A stretch of DNA of 44,316 nucleotides, taken from NCBI GenBank assembly GCA_903839465.1, contig CAIMCI010000315.1, forward strand, positions 1 to 44,316, in the 5' to 3' direction. The stretch is from an uncultured Pseudomonadota bacterium. GTDB taxonomy: Bacteria; Pseudomonadota; Gammaproteobacteria; Steroidobacterales; Steroidobacteraceae. How positions within the stretch are numbered: position 1 is the stretch's first letter; every line of letters begins with the position of its first letter. Below the pieces are notes generated by a model. That model was not told the origin of the DNA. It did no database searches and was given only the letters and a program-made list of their open reading frames with translations. The translations under genes were made by a program, and so were the position numbers. Below, one piece after another: positions 1-8,460 of the stretch.

Positions 1-974
1 GGATCGCCGACCACGACCTGTCGCAGTGCCACGATCAGCGCCTCACCGACCGCGTCGGCAACCTCCGCGGGCACGATGATCTTGCGGATGGCCGTGCACT
101 TCTGGCCGGCCTTCGTGGTCATCTCGCGGACCACTTCGCGGATGAAGAGGTCGAACTCCGGCGTGCCGGGGCCGGCATCGGGCGCGAGCAGCGCCGAATT
201 CAGCGAATCGGTCTCGGCGACAAAACGGACCGCCTCGCGCTGCACGACCGGGTGCGAGCGGAGCTTGAGCGCCGTACTGGCCGAACCGGTGAACGACACG
301 ACGTCCTGGCAGTCCAGATGGTCGAACAGGTTACCAAGGCCGCCACACACGAGCTGCAACGCGCCAGCCGGCAACACGCCCAGCCCGACGATCCGTCGGA
401 CCACGGCCTCGGTCAGGTACGCCGTCGCCGTCGCGGGCTTGACGATGACGGGTACACCGGCCAGCAGCGCGGGCGCCAGCTTCTCGAGCATCCCCCACAC
501 CGGAAAATTGAAGGCATTGATATGGATCGCCACACCCTCGAGGGGCAGGCAGACGTGCTGGCCGGCAAACGTGCCTTTGCGTGACAGAGGCTCGACGTCG
601 CCGTCGAGCAGGATCGTCGAGTTCGGCAGTTCGCGCCCGGCCTTGCTCGCGAAGGACAGCAGTGTGCCGATGCCGCCATCGACGTCTACCCAGGAGTCCG
701 CCCGGGTGGCCCCTGTGCGGGAGGACAGGGCGTAAAACTCCTCCTTGAAGTCGACCAGCTTCTTGCCAACCGCACGCAGCAGCGCCGCGCGCTCGTGAAA
801 GGTGAGCTCGCGCAGCGCGGCGCCACCGACACGCCTGCCGTAGTCGCGCACATGGGTGAAATCGATGCCGTCGCTGCTCGCGTAATCAATGACCTCACCG
901 GTACTCGCGTCGCGCATGGCAACGCCCTGGCCCGTGCCTCGCCGCCATTCGCCCAGAACGTAACTCTCGAGCAT
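1..974 (-). CDS. paaZ: PaaZ-type aldehyde dehydrogenase, N-terminal part (cut by window edge)
   Basis: The minus-strand frame opens at ATG 974 and stays open to base 1, giving about 324 residues. In the family this ALDH domain oxidises the semialdehyde released when oxepin-CoA is opened during phenylacetate degradation; a C-terminal MaoC-like hydratase domain opens the ring. Visible hallmarks are the cofactor-fold stretch ending VSFTGSAS (about 226-233), a catalytic glutamate at E254 (VAETDSLN) and the nucleophile C293 (KAGQKCTAIRK). The start lies 3 nt after the stop of the preceding dehydrogenase gene and has a GGAGGG ribosome site inside that gene's end, so it belongs to the same transcript. 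Whether the hydratase domain is fused, as in E. coli PaaZ, or absent, as in PaaN-type proteins, cannot be seen. Confidence 0.9.
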   Translation of the reverse strand, partial: MLESYVLGEWRRGTGQGVAMRDASTGEVIDYASSDGIDFTHVRDYGRRVGGAALRELTFHERAALLRAVGKKLVDFKEEFYALSSRTGATRADSWVDVDGGIGTLLSFASKAGRELPNSTILLDGDVEPLSRKGTFAGQHVCLPLEGVAIHINAFNFPVWGMLEKLAPALLAGVPVIVKPATATAYLTEAVVRRIVGLGVLPAGALQLVCGGLGNLFDHLDCQDVVSFTGSASTALKLRSHPVVQREAVRFVAETDSLNSALLAPDAGPGTPEFDLFIREVVREMTTKAGQKCTAIRKIIVPAEVADAVGEALIVALRQVVVGD

Positions 975-977
975 GCG

Positions 978-2240
978 TCAACCCTCCGACGGGCCGGGAT
1001 CAGGACGGGTCGCAAAGCCCGCGTGGCGTGCCGCAAGGCCGCGCAGCAAGGCGTTCGGCGCCCAGTAGGCTGTGCCCCACCGGCCCGCGTAACGATCGAG
1101 GGTGTCGACCACGGCGGGCAGACCCATCGCATCGGCGTAGGCCATGGGCCCCCCGCGCTCCCGGGGAAATCCGTAGCCGTTGCACCAGATGGCGTCGATG
1201 TCGGCCGCCGACGAGGCGATCCCCTCCTCGAGCAGACGAGCGCCCTCGCACACCAGCGCATGGACGCACCGCGACACGATCTCGTCGTCCTCGATCGCCC
1301 GGCGCTCGACCCCGAGCGCCGCGGCCTCGCGGACAATGAGCTCGTCAACGGCCGGATCGGGGTGTCCGCGCCGCTGTCCGCTCGTGTACCGGTAGAAACC
1401 GAGGCCCGCCTTGTGGCCGAGACGCCCGGCCTCGACGAGAGCATCGGCGACGCGATAGAACCGGGGGTCCGCCGGGCGCTCCGACCACGCCCGCCGCGCG
1501 TGGTAGCCAATATCGAGGCCCGCGAGGTCACCGACCGCATTCGGGCCCATTGCCATGCCGAACGCCTCGAGCGCCCGGTCGACCTGTGCGGGAGACGCCC
1601 CCTCCAGCATCAGGAACTCCTTCTCCCGGCCATAGGCGTACAGCATGCGGTTGCCGACGAATCCAAAGCAGTTGCCGACGACGACCGCCACCTTGCCCAT
1701 TCGCTGGCCGACCGCGATGGCGGTCGCCAGGACATCGGCCGCCGTCTCGCGGCCGCGCACGACCTCGAGCAGGCGCATCACGTGCGCGGGGCTGAAGAAG
1801 TGCATACCGACGCAGTCCGCGGCACGACCGCTGGCCGCGGCAATGGCATCGACGTCGATGGTCGACGTATTGGTCGCGAGGACGGCGCCCGCCCGGGCGA
1901 CGGTGGCCAGTTCCGCAAACACCGCCTGCTTAACGGCGAGGTCCTCGAACACCGCCTCGATCACGAGATCAGCGGTGGCGAGCGCGCGCATGTCGCCGGT
2001 GGCGGAGACTCGCGCCCGGACCTGCCCGGCGGTCTCCGCCGAGATCCGGCCCTTCTCGAGCTGACCGGCGATGAGTGCCTCGATCCGCTGCAGGCCTCGG
2101 CCAAGGGCATCCGCGCTCTTGTCGACCAGGCGAACCACATACCCCGCCTGGGCCGCCGACAGGGCAATGCCCGCACCCATCGTTCCGGCGCCGACGATGC
2201 CGATCTCGGCGACGGACCGGGCGGCGCCGGGCCCGCTCAT
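978..2240 (-). CDS. paaH: 3-hydroxyacyl-CoA dehydrogenase (PaaH role, FadB/FadJ-like C-terminal architecture)
   Basis: This 420-residue protein is an NAD-dependent 3-hydroxyacyl-CoA dehydrogenase. The Rossmann motif [13 protein letters not shown] lies close to the N-terminus, with the active-site region [15 protein letters not shown] after it. Two C-terminal HCDH domains follow, the second ending with [14 protein letters not shown]. That second-domain sequence resembles the dehydrogenase half of FadB/FadJ multifunctional enzymes without the hydratase domain, rather than E. coli PaaH. The start chosen (ATG 2240) gives a 4-nt ATGA overlap with the thiolase stop; a frame extended to 2288 adds only an arginine-rich stretch. 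By position it should oxidise the 3-hydroxyadipyl-CoA-type intermediate of the paa pathway. That substrate is inferred from context. Confidence 0.87.
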   Translation of the reverse strand: MSGPGAARSVAEIGIVGAGTMGAGIALSAAQAGYVVRLVDKSADALGRGLQRIEALIAGQLEKGRISAETAGQVRARVSATGDMRALATADLVIEAVFEDLAVKQAVFAELATVARAGAVLATNTSTIDVDAIAAASGRAADCVGMHFFSPAHVMRLLEVVRGRETAADVLATAIAVGQRMGKVAVVVGNCFGFVGNRMLYAYGREKEFLMLEGASPAQVDRALEAFGMAMGPNAVGDLAGLDIGYHARRAWSERPADPRFYRVADALVEAGRLGHKAGLGFYRYTSGQRRGHPDPAVDELIVREAAALGVERRAIEDDEIVSRCVHALVCEGARLLEEGIASSAADIDAIWCNGYGFPRERGGPMAYADAMGLPAVVDTLDRYAGRWGTAYWAPNALLRGLAARHAGFATRPDPGPSEG

Positions 2241-3442
2241 CCGACCCGCTCCAGCACGAGCGCAATGCCCTGCCCGACCCCGATGCACATCGTGCAGAGC
2301 GCAAGCCGGCCGCCGCGGCGGCGCAGCTCGTAGGACGCCGTGGCCGCAAGGCGCGCGCCGCTCATGCCGAGCGGGTGCCCGAGGGCGATCGCACCGCCGT
2401 TTGGATTGACGCGCTCCGCATCCTCGGCCAGACCCAGTTCCCGCAGTACTCCGAGCGCCTGGGCGGCAAAGGCTTCGTTCAACTCGATGACGTCGATGTC
2501 ACTGAGCGCGATGCCAAGCCGCGCAAGGAGCTTGCGCGTCGCCGGCACCGGCCCCATGCCCATGATCCGGGGCTCGACGCCGGCAACGCCGGCGCCGACC
2601 ACGCGAGCGAGGGGTTTCAGGCCAAAGCGCCGGACGGCACCGGCGCTCGCCACGAGCAGTGCGCAGGCCCCGTCGTTGATCCCGGACGCGTTACCGGCAG
2701 TCACGGTGCCGCCGGCGCGAAAGGGAGTCGGAAGCTTCGCCAGCGCCGCCGCCGACGTCTCCCGTGGATGCTCATCGGCAGTCACGAGCAGCGGCTCGCC
2801 ACGACGTTGCGCAATCGAAACCGGCGCGATTTCGGCGCTGAAAATGCCATCGGCCTGCGCGCGCAGCGCGCGCTGCTGGCTGCGAAGCGCGAACTCGTCC
2901 TGATCGGCACGGGATATCGAGAATTCTGCCGCGACGTTCTCCGCGGTCTCCGGCATGAGGTCGGTGCCGAACTGCTTCTGGAACGCGGGATTGACGAAGC
3001 GCCAGCCCATCGTCGTGTCATACATACGGACATCTCGACCGAACGCCGAATCCGCCTTCGACATCACGAACGGCGCACGGCTCATGCTCTCCACGCCGCC
3101 GGCGATGATGAGTTCCGCCTCACCGCAGCGGATCGCGCGTGCCGCCATCGCCAGCGAGTCAAGACCCGAGCCGCACAGGCGATTGACGGTCACCGCGCCC
3201 GCCGACAGGGGAATGCCTGCGAGCAGTGACGCCATGCGTGCAACGTTCCGGTTGTCCTCGCCGGCCTGGTTGGCACAGCCGTAGATGACATCGTCCACGG
3301 CCTGCCAATCGACCCCGGGGTTGCGCTGAATGAGGGCGCGAATGGGAATCGCGCCAAGCTCGTCGCAACGAACCGTGGAAAGCGACCCGGCATACCGCCC
3401 GATCGGAGTGCGGATCGCATCGCAGAGGAAGGCCTCGGTCAT
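2237..3442 (-). CDS. paaJ: 3-oxoadipyl-CoA / 3-oxo-5,6-dehydrosuberyl-CoA thiolase
   Basis: This 401-residue thiolase has the usual length of PcaF/PaaJ. The three catalytic residues are visible: C90 in NRLCGSG, H356 in ALGHPLG and C386 in [20 protein letters not shown] and [12 protein letters not shown] are also typical of the 3-oxoadipyl-CoA thiolase group. In phenylacetate breakdown the enzyme acts twice, removing acetyl-CoA first from 3-oxo-5,6-dehydrosuberyl-CoA and later from 3-oxoadipyl-CoA. Its ATG overlaps the PaaI stop by 4 nt (ATGA), and its own stop overlaps the next gene in the same way. This implies translational coupling through the middle of the operon. The alternative name pcaF would apply if the gene also serves protocatechuate degradation, but no pca genes are visible. 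Confidence 0.92.
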   Translation of the reverse strand: MTEAFLCDAIRTPIGRYAGSLSTVRCDELGAIPIRALIQRNPGVDWQAVDDVIYGCANQAGEDNRNVARMASLLAGIPLSAGAVTVNRLCGSGLDSLAMAARAIRCGEAELIIAGGVESMSRAPFVMSKADSAFGRDVRMYDTTMGWRFVNPAFQKQFGTDLMPETAENVAAEFSISRADQDEFALRSQQRALRAQADGIFSAEIAPVSIAQRRGEPLLVTADEHPRETSAAALAKLPTPFRAGGTVTAGNASGINDGACALLVASAGAVRRFGLKPLARVVGAGVAGVEPRIMGMGPVPATRKLLARLGIALSDIDVIELNEAFAAQALGVLRELGLAEDAERVNPNGGAIALGHPLGMSGARLAATASYELRRRGGRLALCTMCIGVGQGIALVLERVG

Positions 3443-3879
3443 TTTTCGGCTCCCTGGGCCGGTCGACCGGCGGCGATCCGGTGCGACCGGCCGCGAAACA
3501 GCGCCACGACCTCGCCGCTCTGCTTTTCTACCCGAACCTCGTAGAGACCACTGCGACCGCCGCGCCAGACTTCGCTGGCACGGGCGGTGAGTTCGTCCCC
3601 GACGAGGGCAGCGGCCAGGAAGTCGACGCTCGCTGCGGCGGCAACTGTCGGTACGCCGTCGCTGTTGCAGGCAAACGCGAACGCACTGTCAGCGAGGGTG
3701 AAGATCACTCCGCCATGGCAGGTCGCGAACCCGTTCATCATGTCCGGCCTGACGCGCATCCTGATGACGCACTTGCCGGGCCCGGCGGACAACAGCTCCA
3801 TTCCGAACGCCCGCGAGGCGTGATCGGCCCCGAGCAAACGTGTCGCATTCTCAATGGGTTCGGGCGCGAGCTCGCTCAT
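3439..3879 (-). CDS. paaI: PaaI hotdog-fold acyl-CoA thioesterase
   Basis: This 146-residue protein is of the PaaI hotdog thioesterase family. The motif around residues 50-66 ([17 protein letters not shown]) carries the conserved histidine-glycine pair and the acidic residue D64 used by this group. PaaI hydrolyses hydroxyphenylacetyl-CoA and related dead-end CoA esters, rescuing CoA if epoxidation stalls. The gene starts 10 nt after the paaG stop and ends with an ATGA overlap into the thiolase. The core is a single hotdog domain with a short basic C-terminal tail. Confidence 0.9.
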   Translation of the reverse strand: MSELAPEPIENATRLLGADHASRAFGMELLSAGPGKCVIRMRVRPDMMNGFATCHGGVIFTLADSAFAFACNSDGVPTVAAAASVDFLAAALVGDELTARASEVWRGGRSGLYEVRVEKQSGEVVALFRGRSHRIAAGRPAQGAEK

Positions 3880-3889
3880 GGCAATTTAC

Positions 3890-4681
3890 CTACCGGCCGA
3901 GGAAGTGGGGTGACCGCTTGTCCTTGAACGCGCTGACACCCTCGCCGTAGTCATGGCTGTGTCCCAGTTCGCGCTGCAGGTCGCGTTCGACGTCGAGCTG
4001 GGCCTCGAGCGGCCGGAACGCGGCGCCATGGATGGCGCTCTTGATGGCGGCCAGCCCGCGCGTCGGCGCGACCGCGAGATCGGCGGCCAGCCGGTCGACG
4101 ACGCCGGCGAACTCGGCATCGTCCACGCAGCGCCAGATCAGGCCCCAGTCGGCCGCCTGGGACGCCGTCAGCTTGTCGCCAAGCAGCGCCAGACCCAGCG
4201 CCCGTGCCGGACCGACCAGCTTAGGCAGGAACCAGGTCCCGCCGGAGTCCGGGACCAGCCCGATGCGGCAAAAGGACTGGATGAAATTCGCCGAGCGGGT
4301 GGCGATGACCAGATCGCAGGCGAGCGCGATGTTCGCTCCCGCGCCCGCCGCGACGCCGTTGACCGCCGCGATCACCGGCATCGGCAGGGCACGCAGGGCG
4401 AGCACCAGCGGTGCGTAATACCGTTCGATCGACTCACCGAGATCCACCCGGGACGCGCCGGGCGCGACGGCGCGGTCGTTGAGATCCTGGCCGGCGCAGA
4501 AACCACGCCCGGCGCCGGTGAGCACGAGCACACGCGCGCCGTCGGGCGCGGCCCGGTCGAGCGCATGCCGGACTTCGCCATGCATGGCGACGTTGAAGCT
4601 GTTCAGGACGTCCGGGCGATCGAGGGTCAGGCGGGCGATACCGCCCTCGCACTCATACCGGATATGGTCGTACGATGTCAT
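3890..4681 (-). CDS. paaG: Ring-1,2-epoxyphenylacetyl-CoA isomerase (crotonase family)
   Basis: This 263-residue crotonase matches PaaG in length and motifs. The first oxyanion-hole segment is GRGFCAGQDL (59-68), the second GVAAGAGANIALACDL (109-124), and the catalytic acid is D145 in IGLVPDSGGTWFLP. The C-terminal HDYGEGVSAFKDKRSPHF is typical of PaaG rather than PaaF. The enzyme converts ring-1,2-epoxyphenylacetyl-CoA to the seven-membered oxepin-CoA and also shifts the double bond of a later intermediate. It starts 6 nt after the paaE stop. A separate hydratase PaaF is not seen in the window. Confidence 0.92.
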   Translation of the reverse strand: MTSYDHIRYECEGGIARLTLDRPDVLNSFNVAMHGEVRHALDRAAPDGARVLVLTGAGRGFCAGQDLNDRAVAPGASRVDLGESIERYYAPLVLALRALPMPVIAAVNGVAAGAGANIALACDLVIATRSANFIQSFCRIGLVPDSGGTWFLPKLVGPARALGLALLGDKLTASQAADWGLIWRCVDDAEFAGVVDRLAADLAVAPTRGLAAIKSAIHGAAFRPLEAQLDVERDLQRELGHSHDYGEGVSAFKDKRSPHFLGR

Positions 4682-4687
4682 GGCGGC

Positions 4688-5761
4688 TCACAGATTGTCG
4701 TAGTTCAGATCGACCTGATCACTGACCGGCCTTGCCTGGCAGCACAGCACGTAGCCCGCACTGATTTCCCAGTCCTCGAGGGCCTGGTTCCGATCCATGG
4801 CCACCGCACCGCTCGTGACCTGAACCCGGCAGGTCGAACAGACCCCGGCCCGGCAGGAGAACGGCAGGGCAATCCCGGCGCGCTCCGCGGCTTCGAGCAC
4901 GAGCTCGCCGCGTCGCATCTCGAAGCGGCGCCGCCGCCCGTCGAGCGTGATGGTGACGCCCACGTCCGTCGCGCCACTGGCGGCAGGCGCGTCGACCATG
5001 GCCTGCGCCGGAACCGATTCGGCCGTGTCGGCGCTGAAGCGCTCGAAATGGATCTTGCCGGGGGCGCCGAGCGCCCGCAGCGTATCGATCACCCCGCGGA
5101 CCATCGAGCCGGGTCCACAGACGAAGAATTCGTCCACTGCAGCGACGTCAAAGTCCGTCTGCGCGAGCCTTCTGACGCGGTCCGCGTCCAGCCGCCCGTT
5201 GAATACATCGACGTCCTGCGGTTCTCCGCTCATGATGAACTGGATCGCAAGGCGGCCCAGAAACCGGTTCTTGAGCGAGAGCAGCTCCTCCAGAAACATC
5301 GTCCTGGCAAGCGTCCTGTTCCCGTAAAAGAGGCGCACCGACGTCTGCCGGTCCCTCTCGAGCAAATCGGTGACGATGGAGAGCACGGGCGTGATGCCGC
5401 TCCCGGCAGCAAACGCCACGTAGCTGCGGGGAGTGCCGTCGGCGGCAGAGGGCGCGGCGCGGAATCGGCCGGCCGGCTCCATGGCCTCGATGGTGCCGCC
5501 GATCGGCAGGTCGTTGGCGAGATAGCGCGACATGCGTCCCTGCAGTCGGACACCCACTCTCAGGGCGCCGTCGGGCGGCGAGACGATCGAATAGCTGCGC
5601 CGGATTTCGGCACCGTCGATCACCGCACGGAAGGACAGGTGCTGCCCGGCCTGAAACCCGTACCGGCCGGAAGCATCCGCCGGGGCCTCGAACTCAAGGC
5701 AGACCGCGTCGTCGCACAGCGTGTGTCGCCGTCGCAGAGTGAGGTTATGAAAGGTCAGCAT
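4688..5761 (-). CDS. paaE: Phenylacetyl-CoA epoxidase reductase subunit PaaE
   Basis: This 357-residue iron-sulfur flavoprotein supplies electrons from NADPH to the PaaA diiron centre. The N-terminal ferredoxin-reductase part contains the FAD motif RRSYSIVS (about residues 55-62) and the NAD(P)-domain motif GSGITPVLSI. The C-terminal plant-type 2Fe-2S domain has C-x4-C-x2-C in SCRAGVCSTC, and the fourth ligand lies in YVLCC. The protein ends at DQVDLNYDNL. The ATG is 18 nt downstream of the paaD stop. Order, length and domain layout are those of PaaE; PaaK-type ligases are unrelated. Confidence 0.93.
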   Translation of the reverse strand: MLTFHNLTLRRRHTLCDDAVCLEFEAPADASGRYGFQAGQHLSFRAVIDGAEIRRSYSIVSPPDGALRVGVRLQGRMSRYLANDLPIGGTIEAMEPAGRFRAAPSAADGTPRSYVAFAAGSGITPVLSIVTDLLERDRQTSVRLFYGNRTLARTMFLEELLSLKNRFLGRLAIQFIMSGEPQDVDVFNGRLDADRVRRLAQTDFDVAAVDEFFVCGPGSMVRGVIDTLRALGAPGKIHFERFSADTAESVPAQAMVDAPAASGATDVGVTITLDGRRRRFEMRRGELVLEAAERAGIALPFSCRAGVCSTCRVQVTSGAVAMDRNQALEDWEISAGYVLCCQARPVSDQVDLNYDNL

Positions 5762-5779
5762 GCGGGCGGACTCCCGGCC

Positions 5780-6286
5780 TCAGATGCACTTAAATCGATC
5801 GAAGGGCTCCTGGCAGGTCCTGCAGCGATGCAGCGCCTTGCACGGCGTCGACCCGAACTCACTGAGCAGTTCGGTATGGGTCGACCCGCATTGCGGACAT
5901 TCGATGCGCGCGCCGTCGACCGCGTTCCGGCCGGTCATCGGCGCCGGCGGCGCAATTCCGTAGGCCCTGAGCTTTGCCCGTCCCTCGGCGCTGATCCAGT
6001 CACTGGTCCACGCCGGTGACAGCACGCTCTTGACGACCACCCGCGAAAATCCCGCCCCGGCCAGTGCCGCCTTGATGTCGGCGTGGATCGTCGCCGTCGC
6101 CGGACAGCCCGAATAGGTCGGCGCGACGCCGATTTCGAGCGCGCCAGCCGAGTCCAGGCCGACGGAGCGGATGATGCCGAGGTCGACGACGGACAGGACG
6201 GGAATCTCCGGATCCGCGACCGAGGCGAGGACGGCCCAGGCATCCGCCACGCCGGAATCCGCCTGGCCGGGCCGAGGGCTGATCAC
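5780..6286 (-). CDS. paaD: PaaD, maturation factor of phenylacetyl-CoA epoxidase
   Basis: The likely product is 168 residues, starting at GTG 6286 in a 4-nt GTGA overlap with the paaC stop. A longer frame to 6544 reads through the paaC coding region in another frame and looks non-native. The N-terminal two thirds are a MIP18/DUF59 domain (DPEIPVLSVVDLGIIRSV, then PTYSGCPAT). The C-terminus is a cysteine-rich zinc-ribbon-like tail with ECPQCGS and CRTCQEPFDRFKC. PaaD is needed for an active epoxidase and is thought to help assemble metal cofactors. The start codon and cysteine pattern both fit the family. Confidence 0.9.
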   Translation of the reverse strand: MISPRPGQADSGVADAWAVLASVADPEIPVLSVVDLGIIRSVGLDSAGALEIGVAPTYSGCPATATIHADIKAALAGAGFSRVVVKSVLSPAWTSDWISAEGRAKLRAYGIAPPAPMTGRNAVDGARIECPQCGSTHTELLSEFGSTPCKALHRCRTCQEPFDRFKCI

Positions 6287-7065
6287 CAGGCCGCCCCCGG
6301 GTGACCGCGATACAGGTACTGCATCTCGGCCAAGAGCTGCCCCAGGCTTTCGGTGTGCCTGCCCTGCTTGCCAAACCACGCGTAGGAGGCCCCCGCCGGC
6401 ATGTCCAAAGTCGCTTCGCTGAAGGCCTCGCGCGCGCGGGTGCGCCAGGCCGTCACGACCGCCTCGTGGTCCGGGGCGACACCGGCGGCGTGCAGTCGGC
6501 TGTCGAGCTCGTCGGCGGTGACGAGCTCGGCCGTGTACTTCCACAGTCGGTCGATCGCGCCCTGCATCCGCGCATGGCTTTCGCTGGTACCGTCTCCCAG
6601 ACGAACGACCCAGCCGCGACTGTAGCGCAGGTGATATCGCGTCTCCTTGACGGCCTTTGCCGCTATGGCCGCCAGCTGGGTATCGACGGAGCCCTGCAGC
6701 CGGTCGTAGAGCTCCACCTGATAGGCGTCGATCAGGAACTGACGCACGATGGTGTCCGCAAAGTCGCCGTTCGGCTGTTCGGCAAGCGCGATGTTGCGGA
6801 ATTCACCTTCCTCACGCAGGAACGCGAGCACGTCCTCGTTGCGGCCCGCGCCTTCGATCTCGCCGGCATACGCCAGCAGCAGCCGCGCCTGGCCGAGCAG
6901 GTCGAGTGCGGTGTTGGCGAGACCGAGATCCTCCTCGATGGCCGGGGCATGCCCCACCCAGGCACCGAGGCGCTGGGCAAGCACCAGGCTGGTGTCCGCG
7001 AGGCGCAGGACATACTCGAACAGCGCGGTCTTGTCCGCTGCCAGGGCCCGGGGTTCGGCGATCAC
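6283..7065 (-). CDS. paaC: Phenylacetyl-CoA epoxidase structural subunit PaaC
   Basis: This 260-residue helical protein is the scaffold partner of PaaA in the 1,2-phenylacetyl-CoA epoxidase. It is a ferritin-like four-helix protein; DTSLVLAQRLGAWVGHAP, LANTALDLLGQAR and RYHLRYSRGWVVRLGDGT are recognisable family segments. Family knowledge indicates PaaC forms a stable heterodimer with PaaA but does not itself do catalysis. Translation begins at GTG 7065, overlapping the paaB stop by 4 nt (GTGA). Its own stop overlaps paaD in the same way. Confidence 0.93.
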   Translation of the reverse strand: MIAEPRALAADKTALFEYVLRLADTSLVLAQRLGAWVGHAPAIEEDLGLANTALDLLGQARLLLAYAGEIEGAGRNEDVLAFLREEGEFRNIALAEQPNGDFADTIVRQFLIDAYQVELYDRLQGSVDTQLAAIAAKAVKETRYHLRYSRGWVVRLGDGTSESHARMQGAIDRLWKYTAELVTADELDSRLHAAGVAPDHEAVVTAWRTRAREAFSEATLDMPAGASYAWFGKQGRHTESLGQLLAEMQYLYRGHPGAAW

Positions 7066-7352
7066 AGGGTCTCGACCTCGTCCGGGATGTTGTAGAAGGT
7101 CGGATGCCGGTAGATCTTGTCGCGCGCCGGTTCGAAGAAGGGATCCGAGTCCGTCGGATCCGATGCGACGATGTCCGCCGACCGCACCACCCAGATGCTG
7201 ACGCCCTCGAGGCGGCGGGTGTACAGGTCGCGGGCGTGCTCGAGCGCCATTTCGGCTCCGGCGGCATGGACGCTGCCGACGTGCTTGTGGTCCAGGCCAC
7301 CGCGCGCGCGCACGAAGATTTCGTACAGCTCCCAGTCCTTGCGTTCACTCAT
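7062..7352 (-). CDS. paaB: Phenylacetyl-CoA epoxidase small subunit PaaB
   Basis: The product is 96 residues from ATG 7352; extending the frame to 7481 adds an arginine-rich stretch unlike the family. The sequence contains KDWELYEIFVRARGGLDHKHVGS, which is diagnostic of PaaB, and ends NIPDEVETL. PaaB bridges PaaA-PaaC heterodimers in the multicomponent epoxidase. It starts 11 nt after the paaA stop and overlaps paaC by 4 nt. Confidence 0.94.
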   Translation of the reverse strand: MSERKDWELYEIFVRARGGLDHKHVGSVHAAGAEMALEHARDLYTRRLEGVSIWVVRSADIVASDPTDSDPFFEPARDKIYRHPTFYNIPDEVETL

Positions 7353-7363
7353 GGTGGGCTCCG

Positions 7364-8356
7364 TCAGGCGACGCTGCGAGTGCGTGAGGTGAGCTTGTCG
7401 GCATACGCGAGTGCGGCCTCGCGCACCCAGCGCCCGTCCTCGTGGGCCGCACGGCGGGCCGCCAGTCGCTCGCGATTGCACGGGCCGTTGCCGGCCAGCA
7501 CGGCCTGGAATTCGCTCCAGTCGATGTCGCCAAACCGGTAGTGGCCGGTCGATTCATCGAGGTGCAACAGCGGATCGGGGACGGTCAGACCGAGAAAGTG
7601 GGCCTGTGGGACGGTGAAATCAACGAATTTCTGGCGCAGTTCGTCGTTGGTGAAGCGCTTGATTTTCCAACGCACCGACAGGGCCGTGTGCTGCGAGGCG
7701 CCGTCGGACGGGCCGAACATCATCAGGGAAGGCCACCACCAGCGGTTGAACGCGTCCTGGGCCATCTGCCGCTGCGCGGGCGTGCCGCGGGCCAGCTGCA
7801 GCATGATGTCGTAGCCCTGGCGCTGGTGAAAGCTCTCTTCCTTGCAAACCCGCACCATCGCTCGCGCATAGGGCCCGTACGAACAGCGGCACAGCGGGAT
7901 CTGGTTCATGATCGCCGCGCCGTCGACCAGCCAGCCGATGGCGCCGATATCGGCCCAGGTAGGCGTAGGGTAGTTGAAGATGCTCGAGTACTTCGCCCGT
8001 CCGCTCAGCAGCTGGTCAATCAGCTCGGCGCGGGATACACCGAGCGTCTCTGCCGCGCTGTACAGGTACGCGCCGTGGCCACCCTCGTCCTGGACCTTGG
8101 CGATCAGGATCGACTTGCGGAGCAGCGTCGGCGCCCGGCCTATCCAGTTTCCCTCCGGCAGCATGCCGACGATCTCGGAATGGGCGTGCTGGGAAATCTG
8201 CCGCACGAGGGTCTGCCGGTACTGATCCGGCATCCAGTCCTTGGGCTCGATCTTCTCTTCGCGATCGATCCGCGCCTGGAACCTGGCGAGGAGTTCGGCG
8301 TCCTCGACGGCCGCCGGTGACTTCGGGGAAGGCGTCAGCAAGCCCTGCGTGTACAT
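7364..8356 (-). CDS. paaA: Phenylacetyl-CoA epoxidase catalytic subunit PaaA
   Basis: The product is 330 residues and begins [11 protein letters not shown]. It is the diiron monooxygenase that epoxidises the aromatic ring of phenylacetyl-CoA. Family signatures include [20 protein letters not shown], the ExxH ligand motif in KVQDEGGHG and the second in [14 protein letters not shown] 8356 was chosen over an in-frame GTG at 8398 because a GAGG ribosome site sits 6 nt upstream of the ATG. The GTG would also fall inside the spacer of the candidate promoter. This is the first gene of the operon, divergent from paaX. Confidence 0.94.
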   Translation of the reverse strand: MYTQGLLTPSPKSPAAVEDAELLARFQARIDREEKIEPKDWMPDQYRQTLVRQISQHAHSEIVGMLPEGNWIGRAPTLLRKSILIAKVQDEGGHGAYLYSAAETLGVSRAELIDQLLSGRAKYSSIFNYPTPTWADIGAIGWLVDGAAIMNQIPLCRCSYGPYARAMVRVCKEESFHQRQGYDIMLQLARGTPAQRQMAQDAFNRWWWPSLMMFGPSDGASQHTALSVRWKIKRFTNDELRQKFVDFTVPQAHFLGLTVPDPLLHLDESTGHYRFGDIDWSEFQAVLAGNGPCNRERLAARRAAHEDGRWVREAALAYADKLTSRTRSVA

Positions 8357-8388
8357 GGCGGACCTCGGTCTGGCGACGACGAGTTTCG

Positions 8389-8417
8389 ATTCTGTCACGC
8401 GATATTGCGAATTACAA
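8389..8417 (-). promoter_or_regulatory. Candidate sigma-70 promoter of the paa operon
   Basis: Read on the minus strand, a -35-like TTGTAA (8412-8417) and a -10-like CAGAAT (8389-8394) are separated by exactly 17 nt. Each hexamer differs from consensus at two positions. The predicted start of transcription near 8382 would leave a leader of about 26 nt before the paaA ATG. The local AT-richness stands out from the GC-rich surroundings. Confidence 0.55.
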
Positions 8418-8418
8418 T
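8404..8418. promoter_or_regulatory. Candidate PaaX operator (ATTG-N7-CAAT inverted repeat)
   Basis: The 15-bp inverted repeat ATTGCGAATTACAAT overlaps the -35 element of the proposed paaA promoter and lies between the divergent paaA and paaX genes. PaaX-family repressors bind imperfect AT-rich palindromes at paa promoters and are released by phenylacetyl-CoA. The position fits that mode and would also allow paaX autoregulation. Assignment to PaaX is inference from position. Confidence 0.45.
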
Positions 8419-8460
8419 TATTTCTGTGTCAGAATTCCTCGACCCAGCTTGGATCCCCGG

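Noticed and set aside
3953-6019. 688-codon open frame on the plus strand
   Set aside because: It lies opposite paaG, paaE and paaD, all with clear family motifs; long antisense frames are expected in GC-rich DNA.
8357-8398. GTG 8398 as alternative start of paaA
   Set aside because: It would lie within the spacer of the promoter and lacks a ribosome site; ATG 8356 has GAGG at proper distance and matches the usual MYTQ start.
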